Source: Kluyveromyces lactis (Eukaryota > Ascomycota > Saccharomycetes > Saccharomycetales > Saccharomycetaceae). Taken from it: a DNA stretch of 64,000 nucleotides. The stretch is taken from contig NC_006038.1 in NCBI RefSeq assembly GCF_000002515.2, forward strand, positions 744,001 to 808,000, given 5' to 3'. This document shows positions 39,004 through 48,848 of the stretch, piece by piece (within the stretch, counting starts at the first letter, position 1; every line of letters begins with the position of its first letter). The position numbers were made by a program, and so were the translations under genes. The notes beneath the pieces are model-generated. The model saw only the letters and a program-made list of their open reading frames with translations, had not been told where the DNA came from and did no database searches.

Positions 39004-40995
39004 ATGAGTGTCGAAGAAGTGCAACAGGCTAAGAAGGCCGTTGAATTCAGCAGAGAAAGTTTGGAATCAGTTCTGAAGAGAAGATTTTTCTATGCTCCAG
39101 CATTTGAATTATATGGTGGTGTTTCAGGTTTGTATGACTATGGTCCACCAGGTTGTTCTTTCCAAGCCAACATCGTTGATGTGTGGAGAAAGCATTTCGT
39201 CTTAGAAGAAGATATGTTGGAAGTTGACTGTACCATGTTAACCCCATACGAGGTGTTGAAGACATCTGGTCATGTTGACAAGTTCTCTGATTGGATGTGT
39301 AAAGATCCAAAGACTGGTGAAATTTTCAGAGCTGATCATTTGGTCGAAGAAGTCTTGGAAGCTAGATTAAAGGGTGATAAAGAAGCCAGAGGCTTGGCTA
39401 CCGATGCTAACGCTGAAGCTGAAGCTGACGCCGAAAAGAAGAAGAGAAAGAAGAAGGTCAAGGAAATCAAGGCCATCAAATTAGATGACGCCGTTGTGCA
39501 AGAATATGAACAAATTCTAGCCAAGATTGATGGTTACTCTGGTGCTGAATTGGGTGAATTAATGGTGAAATACGACATCGGTAACCCAGTCTCTGGTGAC
39601 AAATTGGAACCACCAAGAGCTTTCAACTTGATGTTCGAAACCGCTATCGGTCCTTCCGGTCAATACAAAGGTTACTTGAGACCTGAAACTGCTCAAGGTC
39701 AATTCTTGAACTTTAACAAATTGTTGGAATTTAACAACGGTAAAACTCCGTTCGCATCTGCCTCCATTGGTAAGTCTTTCAGAAACGAAATCTCCCCAAG
39801 ATCTGGTTTGTTGAGAGTTCGTGAATTTTTGATGGCTGAAATTGAACATTTCGTTGATCCAAATGACAAGTCTCACAAGCGTTTTCAAGACATCAAGGAC
39901 ATCAAGTTGAAGTTTTTGCCTCGTGAAGTCCAACAATCTGGTTCCACTGTGCCACTAGAGAAAACCGTTGGTGAAGCCGTTGCCACTAAGTTAGTCGATA
40001 ACGAAACCTTGGGTTACTTCATTGCCAGAATTTACCAATTCTTGATCAAGATTGGTGTTGACCCAGAAAGATTAAGATTCAGACAACACATGGCCAATGA
40101 AATGGCTCACTACGCTGCTGACTGTTGGGATGCTGAATTGCAAACCTCTTATGGTTGGATTGAGTGTGTTGGTTGTGCCGACAGATCCGCTTACGATTTG
40201 ACTGTTCACTCCAACAAGACAAAGGAAAAGTTGGTTGTTAGAGAAGCTTTGGAAACCCCAATTGAAGTTACCAAATGGGAAGCCACCTTGGTCAAGAAGT
40301 TGTTCGGTCCTAAATTCAGAAAAGATGCTCCAAAAGTGGAAGCCCGTTTACTAGCATTTTCACAAGAAGAATTAGAATCCTACTCTGCTCAATTGAAGAA
40401 AGATGGTAAGATCACTTTGAAGGTTGAAGGTATGGAAGGTGACGTTGAAGTTGATGACAAGATGGTTTCTATTGAAAAGGTCACCAACACCGAACATATC
40501 AGAGAATTCGTACCAAACGTCATCGAACCATCTTTCGGTATCGGACGTATCATCTATTCCATCTTCGAACACTCCTTCTGGAGCAGACCAGAAGACACTG
40601 CCAGAGCCGTGTTATCATTCCCTCCACTAGTTGCTCCAACCAAGGTTCTATTGGTTCCTCTATTGAACAACCCAGAATTATCGAAGATTACTGCCCAAGT
40701 TTCACAAATCTTGAGAAAGGAACAAATCCCATTCAAGGTTGACGAATCTGGTGTCTCTATCGGTAAGAGATATGCCCGTAACGATGAATTAGGTACTCCA
40801 TTCGGTGTCACCATTGATTTTGATTCCGTCACTGATGGTTCCATCACTTTGAGAGAAAGAGACTCTACCAAACAAGTCAGAGGTTCCGTCGCGGACGTCA
40901 TCAAGGCTATCCGTGAAATCACTTATCAAGGTGTTTCATGGGAAGAAGGTACCAAGGACTTGGCCCCATTCAACTCTCAAGCTGAATCAGAATAA
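39004..40995 (+). CDS. GRS1: Glycyl-tRNA synthetase, with a possible non-ATG mitochondrial form
   Basis: From the ATG at 39004 (MSVEEVQQAKK) the protein is 663 residues, a class II synthetase with the GGVSGLYDYGPPG motif 1 region, motif 2 (FRNEISPRSGLLRVREF) and motif 3 (EPSFGIGRIIY), and a C-terminal anticodon-binding domain. It charges tRNA-Gly. The frame stays open for 48 codons upstream to a TTG at 38860 without any ATG, and the extension has only one acidic residue and ends KRFYSQ, a mitochondrial cleavage-like site. S. cerevisiae GRS1 makes its mitochondrial form from an upstream TTG, so the same is likely here. There is one gene for the S. cerevisiae pair GRS1/GRS2. Confidence 0.96.
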   Translation: MSVEEVQQAKKAVEFSRESLESVLKRRFFYAPAFELYGGVSGLYDYGPPGCSFQANIVDVWRKHFVLEEDMLEVDCTMLTPYEVLKTSGHVDKFSDWMCKDPKTGEIFRADHLVEEVLEARLKGDKEARGLATDANAEAEADAEKKKRKKKVKEIKAIKLDDAVVQEYEQILAKIDGYSGAELGELMVKYDIGNPVSGDKLEPPRAFNLMFETAIGPSGQYKGYLRPETAQGQFLNFNKLLEFNNGKTPFASASIGKSFRNEISPRSGLLRVREFLMAEIEHFVDPNDKSHKRFQDIKDIKLKFLPREVQQSGSTVPLEKTVGEAVATKLVDNETLGYFIARIYQFLIKIGVDPERLRFRQHMANEMAHYAADCWDAELQTSYGWIECVGCADRSAYDLTVHSNKTKEKLVVREALETPIEVTKWEATLVKKLFGPKFRKDAPKVEARLLAFSQEELESYSAQLKKDGKITLKVEGMEGDVEVDDKMVSIEKVTNTEHIREFVPNVIEPSFGIGRIIYSIFEHSFWSRPEDTARAVLSFPPLVAPTKVLLVPLLNNPELSKITAQVSQILRKEQIPFKVDESGVSIGKRYARNDELGTPFGVTIDFDSVTDGSITLRERDSTKQVRGSVADVIKAIREITYQGVSWEEGTKDLAPFNSQAESE

Positions 40996-41407
40996 ACGTT
41001 TACATAAATATCGGCTCCTCTTCTGCTTCAATTCCGTTCGAAGAGGATGAATGAAATGTAAATAATCCCCGCTTAAATATTAATAAAGTATTTCACGTTA
41101 AATATTAAATCTGGTACTATTCCAATAATGTGTAACAAAGCAAAACTACAGAGAAGGCACTCCAGGTAGCATGCAAATTACCTGTCGCTAGAAGCGAAGT
41201 CTACTTGAACCTCTGAGATCTTTCTTTTTTTTAATTTCATCCTCTGACTTAGAGCATCAAGAAAAAACGAAAATTTTGGATTGAATCGATATAATGACAA
41301 GAAAGTTGGTTTGCATATCTGACGGTAGATACGGTTGTGTCATGCCAGCAAAGACTCTATCTAAACTAGCGAGTTACAATCCATATTAGCACAGATACAA
41401 AACAAAG
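40996..41407. other. Intergenic, GRS1 3' end and CBP6 promoter
   Basis: 412 bp with a poly-T run near 41222. I see nothing further. Confidence 0.5.
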
Positions 41408-41878
41408 ATGTCGCAAGCAACAAAAGAAAGTGCTAAGCAATTAGTGAAGCTGTTAGAGAAGTTCCCTAAGGAGCGTGTTAAGCATCTCATTTCATTCAAA
41501 GAGTCACAACTAGATAGGTTCCGTCCAGTTGCCGGAATAGAAACCGGTAGTGCCTCTGAGCAAAGTAAGCCTTCTCTTGCAGAGATTAAGGATATTATCA
41601 ACAGAACTTCTGGCCCATTAGGTTTGAAGAAAGATCTATTAAAGAAAGTTCAAGAGGCTTTACCAGAAGAACATTTCAACGATACTCAAATCCAAGAACA
41701 GATAAGATCGTTGAATGCTATAATGAGCGATAAATATAAGAATTATTATGCTGTAGGGGACAAATTATACAAGCCAGCAGGTAACCCAATTTATTACAAA
41801 AGATTGCATGACGAAATCGAAGGTAAGGGTAAGGAAACTTTCTTTACAGCTATGAGAACTGTCGTATTTGGTAAGTAA
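41408..41878 (+). CDS. CBP6: Cytochrome b translation/assembly factor Cbp6
   Basis: 156 residues against about 162 in S. cerevisiae (YBR120C). It is helical with the LYR-like opening SAKQLVKLLEKFPKERVKHLISFKESQLDRF and a conserved NYYAVGDKLYKPAGNPIYYKRL segment. Cbp6 pairs with Cbp3 at the mitoribosome exit to receive newly made cytochrome b for complex III assembly. No long presequence is seen, as for the known protein. It follows GRS1 as in S. cerevisiae. Confidence 0.92.
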   Translation: MSQATKESAKQLVKLLEKFPKERVKHLISFKESQLDRFRPVAGIETGSASEQSKPSLAEIKDIINRTSGPLGLKKDLLKKVQEALPEEHFNDTQIQEQIRSLNAIMSDKYKNYYAVGDKLYKPAGNPIYYKRLHDEIEGKGKETFFTAMRTVVFGK

Positions 41879-42121
41879 TTTCGGTTTCAGGGTTTTAGAG
41901 CTTCGTATGCATATATGTATATATCATTTCTGTCTTTTTCGTTTCTAGTGTATCTGTACTGTACAGGCCTCCATACACTGACTGTAAATAATTTATATTC
42001 AATCTATTCTATTTATTCTGTTTATCTGTTGCTGATAAATGTACTATTAAAGCGTAGATTGTTGGTTCCAGTTCCGACCTGTGAACGCTTTGAATTTATT
42101 GATTCGCATTGAAATGTAGAA

Positions 42122-43006
42122 TCATTTCTTGGCGTATCCAATCTTTATCGTTACATTCTTGAATGGATGATCATGACCTAAGGTTTCAACAACTTTAGTG
42201 GCATTTGCTGTAGAATCATATTCAACAAAGCAAAGATTTCTGACACTGACCAATCTAACCTCTTTAAATCCATCTGAGACAAATAACTTTTCCAATTCTT
42301 GCTGAGTAACATCTTTTGGAAGATTTTGAACCAATAGGACATGGTGAGGGGGATTTCCGACAATGTCAAAGACTTTTTTAGTGGAGGAAACTTTCTCCGA
42401 CTGCTGTGACATAGCAGTCTTGTTGGTACCTTCAGGATTTGTTTTTCTGGGCTTTGAAAGAAGCTTCTGTATGGTTTCTTCGTCCAAATCCTTCTTTCTA
42501 AGCTTACTTCTAGCTCTTCTTAACCTTCTTTTCAACACTTCGTTTTTTGTCTTGGTCTTGGGCTGTGAATTATCCACAGCTTTACGTGTACGTAACCGAA
42601 GTTCATCCTGTAGCTGTTTCTGTTGTCCCTGGTAGTACAAAGCTGCGAAAGAATCCGTATTCGCCAGCTTTATATTTATCTTTCTCCCATTAATCTTGAG
42701 CTTGCCTTGAAATTCTATAAGGAACGTATTACAACTGTCTGAGTCCTTAAAAGTGACGAAACAAGACCTCCTCAAGGGTCTTGAGCCATACCTTGATACC
42801 TCTATGATCTGATACTTTTCATCGAGTACTGGTGTAACCGCATCAGCCTCACTAGTTTCTTTCTTCGAGTTCAGATCGAATCTTGTACTAACATCATTTG
42901 AAATAGAACGATGATCTGAATTAACACTTGATAGTAGTAAGGCTCTGAATTTGGACAATGAGTCGGGCCTCGACGGTAGATTCGACAGATATAAGGTACT
43001 GACCAT
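42122..43006 (-). CDS. MUD1: U1 snRNP A protein Mud1
   Basis: 294 residues from the ATG at 43006 (MVSTLYLSNLPSRP), which aligns with S. cerevisiae MSALYFQNLPSRP. A further in-frame ATG at 43039 would add 11 residues. There are two RRMs: a divergent one at about 1-120, and a C-terminal one with RNP2 HVLLVQNLP and RNP1-like VRNLCFVEYDS. A Lys/Arg-rich helix lies between them. It is the U1A homologue, YBR119W. The S. cerevisiae gene has an intron near its start by recall; no GTATGT donor is seen here, although two TACTAAT words lie upstream (43097-43110). Confidence 0.9.
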   Translation of the reverse strand: MVSTLYLSNLPSRPDSLSKFRALLLSSVNSDHRSISNDVSTRFDLNSKKETSEADAVTPVLDEKYQIIEVSRYGSRPLRRSCFVTFKDSDSCNTFLIEFQGKLKINGRKINIKLANTDSFAALYYQGQQKQLQDELRLRTRKAVDNSQPKTKTKNEVLKRRLRRARSKLRKKDLDEETIQKLLSKPRKTNPEGTNKTAMSQQSEKVSSTKKVFDIVGNPPHHVLLVQNLPKDVTQQELEKLFVSDGFKEVRLVSVRNLCFVEYDSTANATKVVETLGHDHPFKNVTIKIGYAKK

Positions 43007-43039
43007 TGCTTGCCGATAGATACTAGCTTTGTATGGCAT

Positions 43040-43496
43040 GTGTAATAACCTAATAGAGAAGGATATCACAACCTATTAACAAATAGTCCATACGTATTAG
43101 TATTAGTAAATTTGTTGACAATGAAAGTTGTTGTTACGTTAAGTTAAGATTATATGAATAACTAAATACTAAATAGAAATGTAAATACAGTGAGAACAAA
43201 ACAAAAAAAAACGAACAGAGAAACTAAATCCACATTAATTGAGAGTTCTATCTATTAGAAAATGCAAACTCCAACTAAATGGGAAAACAGATAACCTCTT
43301 TTATTTTTTTTTAATGTTTGATATTCGAGTCTTTTTCTTTTGTTAGGTTTATATTCATCATTTCAATGAATAAAAGAAGCTTCTTATTTTGGTTGCAAAG
43401 AATGAAAAAAAAGGATTTTTTCATACTTCTAAAGCTTCAATTATAACCAAAAATTTTATAAATGAAGAGAAAAAATCTAGTAGTATCAAGTTAAAC
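43040..43496. other. Intergenic, MUD1 promoter and EF-1alpha 3' flank
   Basis: 457 bp, very AT-rich, with A and T homopolymer runs. Nothing recognised beyond the TACTAAT pair noted under MUD1. Confidence 0.5.
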
Positions 43497-44873
43497 TTAT
43501 TTCTTACCAGCCTTGACAGCGGCCTTGGTGACCTTACCGGCCTTGTCAGTCTTGTCAACGGACTTGATAACACCGACAGCGACGGTTTGTCTCATGTCTC
43601 TGACAGCGAATCTACCTAGAGGTGGGTAGTCAGAGAAGGCTTCAACACACATTGGCTTAGATGGAACGAACTTAACCAAAGCAGCATCACCGGACTTCAA
43701 GAACTTTGGAGAGTCTTCCAACTTCTTACCGGATCTTCTGTCGTTCTTTTCCAACAATTCGTCGAACTTACAAGCAATGTGAGCAGTGTGACAATCCAAA
43801 ACTGGAGAGTAACCAGCAGAGATTTGACCTGGATGGTTCAAGACGATAACAGTGGCGTTGAAAGAAGCAGCAGCCTTTGGTGGATCGTTCTTGGAGTCAC
43901 CACAGACGTTACCTCTTCTGATTTCCTTAACGGAAACGTTCTTGACGTTGAAACCGACGTTGTCACCTGGTAGACCTTCTTCCAATTGTTCGTGGTGCAT
44001 TTCGACGGACTTAACTTCAGTAGTAACACCGGCTGGGGCGAAGGTAACAATCATACCTGGCTTGATAACACCGGTTTCGACTCTACCGACTGGCACAGTT
44101 CCGATACCACCAATCTTGTAGACATCTTGCAATGGCAATCTCAATGGCTTGTCAGTTGGTCTGGATGGTGGTTCGATAGCGTCAATAGCTTCCAACAAGG
44201 TCTTACCCTTGACGACACCGGACTTGGTTTCCTTTTCCCAACCCTTGTACCATGAAGCATTGGTGGTGGCTTCAATCATGTTGTCACCGTTCCAACCAGA
44301 GATTGGGACGAATGGAACAGTCTTTGGGTTGTAACCGACCTTCTTGATGAAGTTAGAGGTTTCCTTGACAATTTCTTGGAAACGAGATTCATCCCACTTA
44401 ACGGAATCCATCTTGTTAACAGCAACAATCAATTGTCTAACACCCAAGGTGAAAGCCAACAAAGCGTGTTCTCTGGTTTGACCATCCTTGGAGATACCGG
44501 CTTCGAATTCACCGACACCACCAGCAATAATCAAGATAGCACAGTCAGCTTGAGAAGTACCAGTAATCATGTTCTTGATGAAATCTCTGTGACCTGGAGC
44601 ATCGATAACGGTAACTTGGTACTTTGGAGTTTCGAACTTCCACAAAGCGATATCGATGGTGATACCTCTTTCTCTTTCAGCCTTTAACTTGTCCAAAACC
44701 CAAGCGTACTTGAAAGAACCCTTACCCAATTCAGCGGCTTCCTTTTCGAACTTTTCAATGGTTCTCTTGTCAATACCACCACACTTGTAGATCAAATGAC
44801 CGGTAGTGGTAGACTTACCAGAATCGACGTGACCAATAACGACAACGTTAACGTGAGACTTTTCCTTACCCAT
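43497..44873 (-). CDS. TEF1: Translation elongation factor EF-1alpha (eEF1A)
   Basis: 458 residues, the standard yeast length. GTPase motifs: GHVDSGKST at 14-22, DAPGH (91-95) and NKMD (153-156). Domains II and III follow, with a Lys-rich tail (AAVKAGKK). It delivers aminoacyl-tRNA to the ribosome. Codon bias is extreme, as expected for one of the most abundant proteins. S. cerevisiae has two identical copies, TEF1 (YPR080W) and TEF2 (YBR118W); here the neighbours MUD1 (from YBR) and MRL1 (from YPR) flank one gene, the unduplicated arrangement. Confidence 0.98.
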   Translation of the reverse strand: MGKEKSHVNVVVIGHVDSGKSTTTGHLIYKCGGIDKRTIEKFEKEAAELGKGSFKYAWVLDKLKAERERGITIDIALWKFETPKYQVTVIDAPGHRDFIKNMITGTSQADCAILIIAGGVGEFEAGISKDGQTREHALLAFTLGVRQLIVAVNKMDSVKWDESRFQEIVKETSNFIKKVGYNPKTVPFVPISGWNGDNMIEATTNASWYKGWEKETKSGVVKGKTLLEAIDAIEPPSRPTDKPLRLPLQDVYKIGGIGTVPVGRVETGVIKPGMIVTFAPAGVTTEVKSVEMHHEQLEEGLPGDNVGFNVKNVSVKEIRRGNVCGDSKNDPPKAAASFNATVIVLNHPGQISAGYSPVLDCHTAHIACKFDELLEKNDRRSGKKLEDSPKFLKSGDAALVKFVPSKPMCVEAFSDYPPLGRFAVRDMRQTVAVGVIKSVDKTDKAGKVTKAAVKAGKK

Positions 44874-45480
44874 TTTTAATGTTACTTCTCTTGCAGTTAG
44901 GGAACTATAATGTAACTCAAAATAAGATTAAACAAACTAAAATAAAAAGAAGTTATACAGAAAAACCCATATAAACCAGTACTAATCCATAATAATAATA
45001 CACAAAAAAACTATCAAATAAAACCAGAAAACAGATTGAATAGAAAAATTTTTTCGATCTCCTTTTATATTCAAAATTCGATATATGAAAAAGGGAACTC
45101 TCAGAAAATCACCAAATCAATTTAATTAGATTTTTCTTTTCCTTCTAGCGTTGGAAAGAAAAATTTTTCTTTTTTTTTTTAGAAATGAAAAATTTTTGCC
45201 GTAGGAATCACCGTATAAACCCTGTATAAACGCTACTCTGTTCACCTGTGTAGGCTATGATTGACCCAGTGTTCATTGTTATTGCGAGAGAGCGGGAGAA
45301 AAGAACCGATACAAGAGATCCATGCTGGTATAGTTGTCTGTCCAACACTTTGATGAACTTGTAGGACGATGATGTGTATTTAGACGAGTACGTGTGTGAC
45401 TATTAAGTAGTTATGATAGAGAGGTTTGTACGGTGTGTTCTGTGTAATTCGATTGAGAAAATGGTTATGAATCGAGAATA
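44874..45480. promoter_or_regulatory. EF-1alpha upstream region
   Basis: AT-rich leader with several A/T homopolymers near the ATG (for example the T run around 45171-45180). A strong promoter is expected. I looked for Rap1 sites (ACACCCRYACAY): only near-matches are present, near 44965 and 45426. The exact limits are not known. Confidence 0.45.
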
Positions 45481-46090
45481 CTACGCCGTCTTGTGGGAGT
45501 GTTCCTCCTGCCCGTTGACGTTTTAGGCTGGGCTAGTGGCCTAATGAAGCTAGGTTCTGCCAAACCTTGACAGCGGGGGGGAGGCCCCCCATGGGGGGCC
45601 TCCCCTTCTCTCCTCTTGCTTGCCTATGGCTATAATCTCGAGGCCAGCCTGGCTTCTGTCTAAAATTGATGTCGAGGCTTTATTACCTGAAAGAGTAAAA
45701 TCGACTCTGAGGGTTAGGGCTGCTTTTGTGCGGCTGTTTCTGCACTGTTTCACCTAGTCAAGTCATGGTCATATACGTATCTTGCACTATATCATTTCTT
45801 TTTGGGGGGTAATTGCTTTGGGCTTGCGGGTCTTTGGCACCATTTATGAGAAGGCATTTGCTTGGACAGGCTCCTTTCCCCTGTTCCAGTGGGAGCTTTC
45901 TTTGGACTGCTTAGTGGGACTCTCTCTAAAAGCGAGACTGAGGCCATTCACATCCACTCCACCAGTAGCATAGCGAAACCAGAGACGCCCTGCATACACT
46001 TCTAGCACTGAATGTAGTTCTGGTTCTGAATCTTACCAACTTCAGCGCTAAAGTGGTTTCATCGTGAAACCGTTCCTAAACAATCATTTC
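45481..46090. other. GC-rich structured intergenic segment, possible noncoding RNA gene
   Basis: About 51% G+C over 45481-46020 by hand count, against an AT-rich surround, with no credible protein frame on either strand. It holds a perfect 28-bp palindrome (45578-45605), a 7-bp stem with a 3-base loop (46055-46071, GGTTTCA/TGAAACC) and smaller hairpins (GCCAG-C-CTGGC near 45643; GCTCC/GGAGC around 45870-45896). I compared it from memory with U1, U2, U4, U5, U3, SRP, RNase P and telomerase RNA landmarks and found no match. Strand and limits unknown. Confidence 0.4.
45578..45605. repeat. Perfect 28-bp GC palindrome
   Basis: Two 14-base arms meet at CATG; each arm has runs of four and six G or C (GGGGAGGCCCCCCA and its complement). 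It could form a very stable cruciform or RNA hairpin. Confidence 0.95.
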
Positions 46091-46294
46091 TGTTTTAAGT
46101 ATTATTTTGTGTTTTCTTTTTTAGTTTCATTTTTGTTTTTATGATGTATGGGTTTATTAAAACAGTCCCAGATATGTGTTTGGCTGCCCGTGCCCCCCCC
46201 CCGTTCCAACCGTACCAAAACCCTTCAAATGATGGTACATACGCTATCCATAACAACAGAACACGATACACTATTCCATTTTTGAATATATATT

Positions 46295-47305
46295 TCACTC
46301 CATGCTATTTGCCTCAATATCTAAACTATCTAACAACTCGTTCTGTTGTTCCATATCTATACTGATTCCGGTATTCTCTCTTGTCCTTAGTCTAACCAGA
46401 TTTTTGTTACTTTTCTTTCTGCCTAACCCGCTCCATGGTACACTTCTCAGGATTCGTCTCCATAGTGGTTCTTGCTCGGTGTTTACCCATCTTGGTACTT
46501 CGCTAGTTCCACCACTGTCTCCATTGTGTCTCTTCTCTACGACTAGTAATTCATACACTACTCTTCTTGCAATTTCAATCAACAGGAAAACGGCTATGAT
46601 ACTGGCAAAGATTCCAACTGCGTTGATGTCATTGCCAATGTTCGAAATTGGACATGCATGTATACTTCTTACTTCAAAGAAATAAGAACAATTGTGTAAT
46701 TGACCAATAAAACTGATCTGAGCCTTCGTGGCGATCTCTTTATCACACACGAAGTTTATTAAGGTACTCTTCTTGTCGACTCCATTCGGACAGGTATCTC
46801 CACCCTCGTATGTCATTGTGAGTTTCTTCCCGGTGAATTTTGGAGTACTGCTGAAATCCCCAATTGAAACCAACTTATCTGAATTAGCATGGTCCACGTA
46901 ATATGCACCTGTGGTATCTTTTAACTGATCTTTCAATTCGCTGCCGACAGATGAAGAACAAATACCTAATGTGAAATTAGTATTATATTCCCATCCTTTC
47001 ACTAACCATCTGGTTTTAGACTGTTCCTTCCTATTTCTATCCTTGTTCCCATCGTGTTTCTCCTCATTGGGGGTACTTGATAGCCAGGATAAATCAATGA
47101 ACCCACCGGTATTTGGGTTCACTACCGAGCAAAATGGATCCTCTTGATCGTCATCATTGCGACCATTATCACCTTTGCCATCATGAGGTACTGGATCTTT
47201 GGCTTTATTATCCGAAGAGGCTACCGATACTTCAAGTGTTCCGGCAAAAGCCAATAACAGAAGAAGCCCTATCACAAGCTTGTACGATCGAAGTGAAATA
47301 GTCAT
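46295..47305 (-). CDS. MRL1: Mannose-6-phosphate-receptor-like sorting protein Mrl1
   Basis: 336 residues. Signal peptide with hydrophobic core at about 9-25 (KLVIGLLLLLAFAGTLEVSVAS), a lumenal MRH-type domain with six cysteines (C59, C116, C172, C187, C206, C218), one membrane helix at about 229-246 and a cytosolic tail of about 90 residues. By family, Mrl1 cycles between Golgi and endosome and helps mature vacuolar hydrolases. It is YPR079W, next to EF-1alpha as in S. cerevisiae. Two N-glycosylation sequons (NFT near 110, NCS near 205) fit a secreted domain. It is shorter than the 381-residue S. cerevisiae protein. Confidence 0.88.
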   Translation of the reverse strand: MTISLRSYKLVIGLLLLLAFAGTLEVSVASSDNKAKDPVPHDGKGDNGRNDDDQEDPFCSVVNPNTGGFIDLSWLSSTPNEEKHDGNKDRNRKEQSKTRWLVKGWEYNTNFTLGICSSSVGSELKDQLKDTTGAYYVDHANSDKLVSIGDFSSTPKFTGKKLTMTYEGGDTCPNGVDKKSTLINFVCDKEIATKAQISFIGQLHNCSYFFEVRSIHACPISNIGNDINAVGIFASIIAVFLLIEIARRVVYELLVVEKRHNGDSGGTSEVPRWVNTEQEPLWRRILRSVPWSGLGRKKSNKNLVRLRTRENTGISIDMEQQNELLDSLDIEANSME

Positions 47306-47863
47306 TGTCTTTAAGGAAGTATTTTTATAGTAGAGGTATTATGAAAAATGTATTCACAGGAGGTTTCTGGAGAGCTTATCAGTTACAAAGCTTGAACTGT
47401 TGTGCTAGCTATACAGATCATTTTGCCCTGTATCTTGAATTATACCCCACTTGCTCGAACTTTCACATTATTGTTATTTATCTTTTTTTTGAATTTTCCA
47501 TATCGAACTTTAATTGTCTTATCTATCGCAAACGATAAAGGGACAGATTTAATCTGTCATTTGACACATAAAAAAAACCGAAGTGACACAATTACATAAC
47601 TTCAGTATATATTTAGATCTTTTGAAGTGTTTATCTAATAAACCATTTTCTAGCACAATTCCATTCGAAGGGTGAACATTTTTTCTCTCGAGGCACATAC
47701 CAGGCGCTCGAGCACAGATCGATTCGTATTATTCCCACGCAGGGCCAAAATAACAAAAAAAAAAAGGAACACTACGTACACAAGTCTGCGGTCACTTTAT
47801 AATTATATCTCGATTCGAAACCAAAATTTAAGAGCAATCTTCGAATAATAAAAGCTATTTCAA
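47306..47863. other. Intergenic, divergent MRL1 and unknown-gene promoter region
   Basis: 558 bp between divergent genes. A GTATGT on the minus strand near 47694 has no branch site after it, so no intron is called for MRL1. Nothing else recognised. Confidence 0.5.
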
Positions 47864-48355
47864 ATGACAGATACATTAAATATCGAATCTGATGCAAATT
47901 CCTCACGTAAGTTGGTTGTACTTCGTTCCGAAATGGAAAGCATGTTCAGTAAAATCGATACTATAGACACTTCCATAACGGTTGAAGATCCAGAATGGGT
48001 AGGGGAATTAGAAGAAGGCAAAGTTAAAACAAAATGGGACACGTTTAAGTCGATATTCAAGAAAACCAAAACTTTTAACATGAATAGCGGCGTATCGTTC
48101 GATTCCAGAATGATCATTTCCCGAGATTTTGTATTGAATGTGGATGAACATGCAGAATCCCCACGTTTCGGAGACGTTCAAGAACCATTTGAAAGTTATG
48201 TCAGTGATTTGAAACCAACAAGATCAATAAAACACAAATATCAAGTGATATCCCTGGTTAGCAGAAAATTCCAATTGAATACACCGAAGTTTGAAGATAT
48301 GGGGAAGGGCTCGTTCGCCTTTTTTTGGGAGCAATTCAAGAACAACTTTACATGA
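47864..48355 (+). CDS. Unknown 163-residue protein
   Basis: ATG-started frame of 163 residues with normal yeast codon use, lying alone between MRL1 and ADH3. It is hydrophilic, with no signal peptide, membrane helix or cysteine pattern. The N-terminal half is acidic (TVEDPEWVGELEEG) and the middle is basic (KTKWDTFKSIFKKTKTF). Segments such as SFDSRMIISRDFVLNVDEH and KGSFAFFWEQFKNNF look folded, but I do not recognise a family. Position would suggest YPR078C or YPR077C in S. cerevisiae, but YPR078C is over twice as long. Likely a real gene; function unknown. Confidence 0.65.
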   Translation: MTDTLNIESDANSSRKLVVLRSEMESMFSKIDTIDTSITVEDPEWVGELEEGKVKTKWDTFKSIFKKTKTFNMNSGVSFDSRMIISRDFVLNVDEHAESPRFGDVQEPFESYVSDLKPTRSIKHKYQVISLVSRKFQLNTPKFEDMGKGSFAFFWEQFKNNFT

Positions 48356-48848
48356 TAAAGCTTTGTTCCAACTTTTGACCCTTTTTAATCTCCGGATTTT
48401 TATAAATTTGACATTGACAATAGCTTTTAATGATTAAAGGTCTTTAAAAAAATAACAAAAGTGAAAGATGACCAAAAACGGACAGAGAACAGAATAATCA
48501 TAAAACCATTATATATACTATATGCGCTCCCCCTACATTATACATTTTCGACATTGTCATCCGACGTTGTTACTAGTAGGGAGAAAGATGCTGTATAATA
48601 ATATAAAAAAGAATGTTATAACAGTAGATATAGATGTTAAAAAGATACTATGTTAGTTGCAATCCAGCAGAACTAGATAAATATCGTTAAAAACTTTCAT
48701 CAATTCATGATATGTGATCATTAACTAAAAGGCCGAAGGAATAATATGGGATAAGAGATTGGAAGGAAGGAAAAAAAAAAGATAATATTTTTGGCAGTAA
48801 CTGTAAATTATAATAACAGACTGATCTTACCCCAAATGACTTATCCGT
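48356..48848. other. Intergenic, convergent 3' ends of the unknown gene and ADH3
   Basis: 493 bp, AT-rich, between convergent genes. No gene or structure recognised. Confidence 0.5.

Noticed and set aside
45350-45420. TGATGA near 45351 considered as a box C/D snoRNA
   Set aside because: No CTGA D box at the right distance and no terminal stem.
45481-46090. GC-rich segment considered as U1, U2, U4, U5, U3, SRP, RNase P or telomerase RNA
   Set aside because: None of the landmark sequences I remember for these RNAs is present on either strand; left as unidentified.
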